Assembly: GCA_965555375.1 (NCBI GenBank)
Contig: CBEWDL010000125.1
Coordinates: forward strand, 1-9,853
Direction of reading: 5' to 3'
Source: CBDVBL01 sp965555375
Lineage (GTDB): Bacteria > Zixibacteria > MSB-5A5 > UBA10806
Length of the DNA: 9,853 nt
Shown here: positions 5,655 through 9,853 of the stretch, piece after piece
How positions within the stretch are numbered: position 1 is the first letter of the stretch
Layout of the letters: the number at the start of each line of letters is the position of its first letter
Program-made: the position numbers and the translations under genes
Notes under the pieces: generated by a model
What the model was told of the DNA's origin: nothing
What the model saw: only the letters and a program-made list of their open reading frames with translations
Databases searched by the model: none

Positions 5655-6764
5655 ATGACTATGAGCAACACCCCGGCTAATATCGCACAAAAAATCAGCG
5701 ATTCCCTGGCTGATATCATCGATGTCGCCGCCGTATATACATCCAGGCGGGAAATCCTGGTAAAGGGAGCGCCGCTGTTTGAATCGCCGTGGATACAGGC
5801 CGAGATCGAATCGAGGCTGGCCGGGTTTGGCTTTAAAGTGGAAATTATATCCACGCAGCCATCGCTGGTAGTCCGGCTTAGATCGCTCGAATCCCTGAAA
5901 TCTCCTGCCTTCCCCTGGCTGAATACCATTCTATTCGGCCTGACCGTTCTGACGACGTTGACCACGGGGGCAATAATGGAGGGAGCGGACTGGATCGCCG
6001 ATCCCGGCCTGATATTCAATGAGCCATTGAAGATAATATTAGCCGGATTACCTTTTTCGATATCGCTTCTATCCATATTGTTGTTTCACGAGTTTGGCCA
6101 TTATATAGCAGCACGCATCCATGGCGTGAGCGTGTCGCTGCCATATTTTATACCGGCGCCCCCCGGCTTCTCACCGTTCGGCACTTTCGGAGCCCTTATA
6201 AAATCCAAATCCGCTTTCTTGAATAAAAAACAGCTTCTGGACGTCGCCGCAGCCGGGCCGCTGGCCGGATTGGTTATCGCCATTATCGTCATCGTAATCG
6301 GCGTCCAGACTTCCTCGGTTCAGCAATTGTCATCCGAATCCGGGAATATATTTTTCGGCGAATCCATATTGTTCCAATTGATCACCTATGCCATTAAAGG
6401 CCCCATTCCCGAGGGTAGCGCTCTTTTTATTTCCTCTGTCGCTTTTGCCGGTTGGGTCGGAATCCTGGTGACAATGTTCAATCTCCTGCCTTTCGGCCAG
6501 CTTGACGGGGGCCATATAGCCTACGCCCTTCTCGGCAAATGGCAAAAGAATCTGGCCCATCTGGTCATATTCGGTCTGGTCGCCCTTTCATTCTACTGGT
6601 TTGGCTGGGCAATATGGATCTTGATCGGCTTGCTGCTCAGGCCCGGTCATCCGCCGACGGTGATGGATGAATTGCCAATCGGAAAGTGGCGAAAACTGAT
6701 CGGCATTATAAGCATCATCGCCTTCGTCCTGTGTTTCATCCCGGTCCCGATAGAGATGGTATAG
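5655..6764 (+). CDS. Site-2-type membrane zinc protease, M50 family (EGY-like)
   Basis: A 369-residue intramembrane metalloprotease. Residues 1-85 are a soluble N-terminal domain of the alpha/beta type often found in bacterial EGY-like homologues. The membrane region has about six or seven segments, roughly 89-108, 125-145, 195-217, 258-278, 298-328 and 347-366. The zinc site is HEFGH (H145, E146, H149) at the end of one segment; the third ligand is D284 in the conserved NLLPFGQLDGGH (276-287). The block PYFIPAPPGFSPFGTFGALI (163-182) and DVAAAGPLAG (196-205) are diagnostic of this branch. There is no PDZ domain, unlike RseP. Family members cleave substrates within the membrane; here the substrate is unknown. 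It is alone on its strand, divergent from the kinase operon and convergent with the secreted peptidase, so no partner can be read from an operon. A second ATG at 5661 is possible. Confidence 0.93.
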   Translation: MTMSNTPANIAQKISDSLADIIDVAAVYTSRREILVKGAPLFESPWIQAEIESRLAGFGFKVEIISTQPSLVVRLRSLESLKSPAFPWLNTILFGLTVLTTLTTGAIMEGADWIADPGLIFNEPLKIILAGLPFSISLLSILLFHEFGHYIAARIHGVSVSLPYFIPAPPGFSPFGTFGALIKSKSAFLNKKQLLDVAAAGPLAGLVIAIIVIVIGVQTSSVQQLSSESGNIFFGESILFQLITYAIKGPIPEGSALFISSVAFAGWVGILVTMFNLLPFGQLDGGHIAYALLGKWQKNLAHLVIFGLVALSFYWFGWAIWILIGLLLRPGHPPTVMDELPIGKWRKLIGIISIIAFVLCFIPVPIEMV

Positions 6765-6787
6765 CTTTTTACATATCTTCTAATGAT

Positions 6788-6830
6788 AAAAAACCGCCCG
6801 GCGGATCTTTCGTCCCACAGTCCACCGGGC
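6788..6830 (-). terminator. Intrinsic terminator of the secreted peptidase gene
   Basis: On the minus strand GCCCGGTGGA (6830-6821) pairs with TCCGCCGGGC (6805-6796), with one G-U pair, across a 15-base loop. It is followed by GG and six T residues (6793-6788). It lies about 30 bases beyond the peptidase stop. In the plus orientation the G-U pair becomes a C-A mismatch and no T-run follows directly, so it should mainly stop the minus-strand transcript. I found no separate strong terminator for the M50 gene. Confidence 0.85.
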
Positions 6831-6860
6831 AGCTCTCGTATCAGTTTTTGAAAAACGATT

Positions 6861-9764
6861 CTATTTCAGATACAGCATCTTCCTGGTGTTAGTAAAATCC
6901 CCGGCCCGCAGCTTGTATAAGTAGATACCGCTGGCAACGTCGCCGCCGGAATTATCGCGGCCATCCCATGCGACTGAATGAGCGCCGGCGGGAAGGTTAA
7001 TCATCTCATAGCTGTGCACCAGGCGACCGGCAATATCGTATATGAGAATCTTGGCATCAGATACCTCCGGTAAGTCGAACGAGATTTCAGTTCTGCTATT
7101 GAACGGGTTCGGATAATTCTGATGTAATGCAAATTCTGCCGGAATTAAGGCAGTCGAATTCGGCTCCGTGCCGGTCGGTATGAATGAGTAAATGGCGAAA
7201 TCGTCAATACCCGCCTCCACCAACGATCCCGGTATCCGATCGATAGCCACGAACCGTAATTGAATCTCCGAGGTCGGCTCCACGAACTGCTCCAGCAAAA
7301 ACCGTGATTTCTGCCAGTAGTTTTCGGTGGAGGTTACCATCTCCAGGTTGGTCCATCTATCGCCGCCGTCATTTGAAATATCCACGAAGAAGGTGTCGTC
7401 GAGACTGGTGCGAATCGTATACCAGCGATAGTATTCGATAAGGACATTTTCCTGCCCTTCCAGATCGTAAATCGGGGTAAAGAGCGTTGTTTTCCCGCTG
7501 TCGACATCATTGGCGCCGTTGTTCGGATCTCCCAGTGGATGCTGGCCGGTAACGAAGCAGAAGATACCCGGATCGGGTGTATGATCGTCCTCCGGCTGAT
7601 AGGGGAAGCTCGGATCATCGTCGGAGTATGTCCCGTTGGGATCGACCCGCTCCCAGATCCCGCTGGTGGCATCGTCGCCGATACTGTCAACCTGCCAGCC
7701 GGTTTCGGTTTCGAGGTCGTCAAACTCGATTACAGTGGGTTCACCGATAGCGAAAATATGTGCTCGATCAGGAGCGCCTGCCGGATGAAAGAATTGTCTC
7801 TCCACGACGTCGGTGGCCGAGATATAATATTCGATCAGGGTACCACGCGGCTGCGCTGGTATGGAGGCACTGAATTCGTCCGGGTTAGCGGTGGGAGTCA
7901 TCTGGATATCCTGGAAAACATCATCCCTTGCTATTCTGTAATGGACGAATACCAGGTCCTCATCGATCGGGAAAACAGGACTGGTAATAGTCGCGATCAC
8001 CGGATAGGGATTGGAATCATCATCGGTATCGCCCAGAGGTTCGTGAATAATAGTGGCGCCGGCCGGTTCGATACCATGAAGCTCAAATGCCGCGAGGATT
8101 GCTTCGGAGTTCGGTGTTCCGTTATAAAGATCATCGTCGTCATCGTCTACCAGAAGTATGTGAATCAGGTAATCCCAGTAGTTGGTTGAATAGTAGTAGC
8201 GGGCAAAGTGAAAAAGGGTATCGCAATAGGTAACTCTCGGATCAAGCGCCTCCCTCAGATCCCAGAGGGCACCGCCAAGGATCAGACCGTCGTTGTGCGA
8301 CTCCCCTGTCCAGTCATCGGGATAGCGGTTGTCGTTGTCCACCGAACGGATATAGGTTCCTTCACCGAAAAAGCCCCTGCCGACAAGCGGCTGGTTAGTG
8401 ATGGTGGCGGCTATATAATCCGACCACCCTTCGTGCTGGGCACCTGAAGGCGATTGCGGCCGGTACTGGAAATCGGTGATGCCATGGCCGTATTCATGGT
8501 AGATGACATCGGCAATTTCGCCCGTATTCTCGCAGCCTCCTCCCCTGCGGAAGAAGTTGATGGAACTGCCGTCCCAATAGGCATTGCACGTCTGATTGAT
8601 ATTGACATTGCAGGGAAGGGCGAAATCTAAAAGCGTGAATCCCGGATCGATGGCCTTAATGAAATCGTGGATGACGTTAGTATGGAAAAAGCCGTTACGC
8701 TCATCGGCGCGGGCAGTGGAAATGTCCCATTCGAAATAAAGCGTATCGCCGGGGGTAATCTCACCATTATAGATGGCATCGGCGCCGTCGGCATTGTTGA
8801 CATTTACAAAATGCCCCCTTAACTCCGTGTTGAAGTCACGCGTCTCCGGACCGTCAACCTCTGCCGTGAAAAAACCCTCCTGATCGGTATAAACCTGCCC
8901 TACCTGATCGATGTTGACGACCTCGAACTCGAAGGGCATGGTGGTGAGGGGATCAAAGGGCGTCGCCTCGTATATCTGGCCGCTGATATAGCCGTCCACC
9001 GTATCATAATAGATCAGGCTTTTACGATATAAAACCTCGCCGCTTTGAGCATCCACTATGGTAAGCCAGCGCGATGGTTCGTCGGATTTAATCTCCAGTC
9101 TGTAAGCGAGCCTGTAATCGAAACCGCTCTCGACCGGCAGCGGAATTACGGTCAGCCCCGGATCGGTGAATCTGTATTCCGCTGATGACAATCCGGCCTG
9201 CGCCGCCAGCTTAGCAGCCTCCTTCGAGAGCGACGGCACCGGCGATATATCTATCCCGGGGAAATAATCGCATCTGAAAAGGACGACATTACCCCTATCT
9301 GAGATAGCGACTGTGACAAGACTTCCAAAAACCTCCAGATCATTATATCGCTGGCCGAAATGCACGACCCAACGATTCAGGCTATGCTTCGCCGATTGCA
9401 AAATCAAATCCTCGATAGGCACTCCGAGCAGATCGAACTCAGATTGTATAAACGTTTTCGCCAATTCGCCGGCGCTGACATCATCGATGGGCATTCCGAC
9501 ATAGGCGGAGCCTCCCCACCCCTGCCGGATCAGTCCCGTCCTTTCATTTACCTGCATGGCCCAATTCCCATGCCGGCCGATTAAACCATTCAACGAGGGG
9601 TTCAAGGGAGATAATTGGGTGATGCCCGATAAAAACGCCCCTTGGTTATCATAGTAAGGAATCGAAACCGATTCCCCGTCGAAGCCTCCGTCGGCCATAA
9701 AGCCATATGCGCCGGAGACAACGGCAAAAGAGGCCAGCAGAACGGCTGTAAATAAGCTTTTCAT
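6861..9764 (-). CDS. Secreted M36/fungalysin-like metallopeptidase with type IX-like sorting domain
   Basis: A 967-residue exported zinc endopeptidase. Residues 1-21 look like a Sec signal peptide (K2, hydrophobic 4-17). Residues about 65-250 match a fungalysin/thermolysin-type propeptide (FTP/PepSY-like, ending in TIVDAQSGEVLYRKSL). The catalytic domain (about 340-570) has HEYGH (H423, E424, H427) and the downstream ligand motif EGWSD (E445, D448), then GGALWDLREAL (497-507) and an Asp run D540-D545 before NGTPN. Residues about 585-672 form a beta-rich linker. Residues about 676-860 resemble a MAM/jelly-roll module with the phrase DDATSGIWERVDP (697-709). The C-terminal 90 residues are a Por/type IX-like sorting and FlgD-Ig-like domain: NYPNPFN (883-889), IYDIAGRLV (908-916), WDGRDNSGGDVASGIYLYKL (933-952), ending in KMLYLK. 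The mature enzyme probably acts on proteins at the cell surface or outside. Substrate specificity cannot be read. Confidence 0.93.
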   Translation of the reverse strand: MKSLFTAVLLASFAVVSGAYGFMADGGFDGESVSIPYYDNQGAFLSGITQLSPLNPSLNGLIGRHGNWAMQVNERTGLIRQGWGGSAYVGMPIDDVSAGELAKTFIQSEFDLLGVPIEDLILQSAKHSLNRWVVHFGQRYNDLEVFGSLVTVAISDRGNVVLFRCDYFPGIDISPVPSLSKEAAKLAAQAGLSSAEYRFTDPGLTVIPLPVESGFDYRLAYRLEIKSDEPSRWLTIVDAQSGEVLYRKSLIYYDTVDGYISGQIYEATPFDPLTTMPFEFEVVNIDQVGQVYTDQEGFFTAEVDGPETRDFNTELRGHFVNVNNADGADAIYNGEITPGDTLYFEWDISTARADERNGFFHTNVIHDFIKAIDPGFTLLDFALPCNVNINQTCNAYWDGSSINFFRRGGGCENTGEIADVIYHEYGHGITDFQYRPQSPSGAQHEGWSDYIAATITNQPLVGRGFFGEGTYIRSVDNDNRYPDDWTGESHNDGLILGGALWDLREALDPRVTYCDTLFHFARYYYSTNYWDYLIHILLVDDDDDDLYNGTPNSEAILAAFELHGIEPAGATIIHEPLGDTDDDSNPYPVIATITSPVFPIDEDLVFVHYRIARDDVFQDIQMTPTANPDEFSASIPAQPRGTLIEYYISATDVVERQFFHPAGAPDRAHIFAIGEPTVIEFDDLETETGWQVDSIGDDATSGIWERVDPNGTYSDDDPSFPYQPEDDHTPDPGIFCFVTGQHPLGDPNNGANDVDSGKTTLFTPIYDLEGQENVLIEYYRWYTIRTSLDDTFFVDISNDGGDRWTNLEMVTSTENYWQKSRFLLEQFVEPTSEIQLRFVAIDRIPGSLVEAGIDDFAIYSFIPTGTEPNSTALIPAEFALHQNYPNPFNSRTEISFDLPEVSDAKILIYDIAGRLVHSYEMINLPAGAHSVAWDGRDNSGGDVASGIYLYKLRAGDFTNTRKMLYLK

Positions 9765-9766
9765 CG

Positions 9767-9774
9767 CTCCTCCT
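9767..9774 (-). promoter_or_regulatory. Strong Shine-Dalgarno for the secreted peptidase
   Basis: AGGAGGAG on the minus strand ends two bases before the ATG at 9764, with the core AGGAGG about 4-5 bases away. It is the strongest ribosome binding site in the window and fixes the start that gives an intact signal peptide. The remaining 79 bases to the window edge are AT-rich and contain TAGAAT-like boxes but no promoter I can defend. Confidence 0.85.
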
Positions 9775-9853
9775 GGAAAACGAGTTTATCTACCATTCTA
9801 AAACAGATAAAAAGGCTATATGATTCCACATTTTCTAATATAATAAATATTCC

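Noticed and set aside
5624..6076. Minus-strand 150-codon open frame over the start of the M50 gene
   Set aside because: It is antisense to the well-supported protease and has no domain signature or ribosome binding site.
6844..6856. Small palindrome GTTTTTGAAAAAC beside the peptidase stop
   Set aside because: It is all A/T in the stem with a one-base centre, so it cannot form a useful terminator; the GC-rich stem at 6796-6830 explains termination.
8129..8151. Short repetitive GTC/ATC tract
   Set aside because: It simply encodes the Asp run D540-D545 of the peptidase, next to the NGTPN segment expected in this domain.
7539..8189. Plus-strand 216-codon open frame inside the peptidase gene
   Set aside because: It is antisense to the beta-rich C-terminal half of a clearly conserved peptidase, shows no recognisable domain, and has no start signals.

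Overview
The window looks like bacterial chromosomal DNA from a member of the Fibrobacterota-Chlorobiota-Bacteroidota (FCB) side of the tree or a related uncultured phylum such as Zixibacteria, Calditrichota or Latescibacterota. The main clue is the C-terminus of the large secreted peptidase. It carries an NYPNPFN motif, an IYDIAGRLV segment and a SGIYLYKL strand, the hallmark of the type IX-like (Por) sorting domain common in those groups. This placement is inference from one protein. No mobile elements, CRISPR arrays, tRNAs or rRNAs were seen.

Layout from left to right. Positions 1-98 (minus) hold the 5' end of a gene that runs off the window. Its N-terminus faintly resembles the start of a GGDEF domain. 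In front of it lies a very good match to a sigma-54 promoter (GG-N10-GC, around 169-183, minus), overlapped by an inverted repeat. A strong intrinsic terminator (283-314, minus) then closes a three-gene minus-strand signalling operon covering 353-5182. In transcription order the operon encodes a soluble GAF histidine kinase (3848-5182), a hybrid receiver-GAF-GAF-like-histidine kinase (1750-3846) and an NtrC-family sigma-54 activator (353-1744). The genes are separated by only 1 and 5 bases.

The 472-base divergent intergenic region (5183-5654) holds candidate promoters for both directions, a perfect 9-bp direct repeat, a GC-rich hairpin and an AT-rich dyad. On the plus strand, 5655-6764 encodes a membrane-embedded site-2-type zinc protease of the EGY-like M50 branch. 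Convergent to it, 6861-9764 (minus) encodes a 967-residue secreted M36/fungalysin-like metallopeptidase with its own terminator (6788-6830) and a near-perfect Shine-Dalgarno sequence.

How the parts may work together: both kinases lack membrane segments, so they probably sense cytoplasmic signals through GAF domains. They are likely to converge on the NtrC-type activator, with the receiver of the hybrid kinase as an extra node. The sigma-54 promoter just beyond the operon terminator is the natural first candidate target, which would make the partial gene at 1-98 the output. The two peptidases are probably independent transcription units. I see no evidence for a wholly new class of system. The most distinctive signal is the pairing of the sigma-54 activator operon with the sigma-54 promoter next door.
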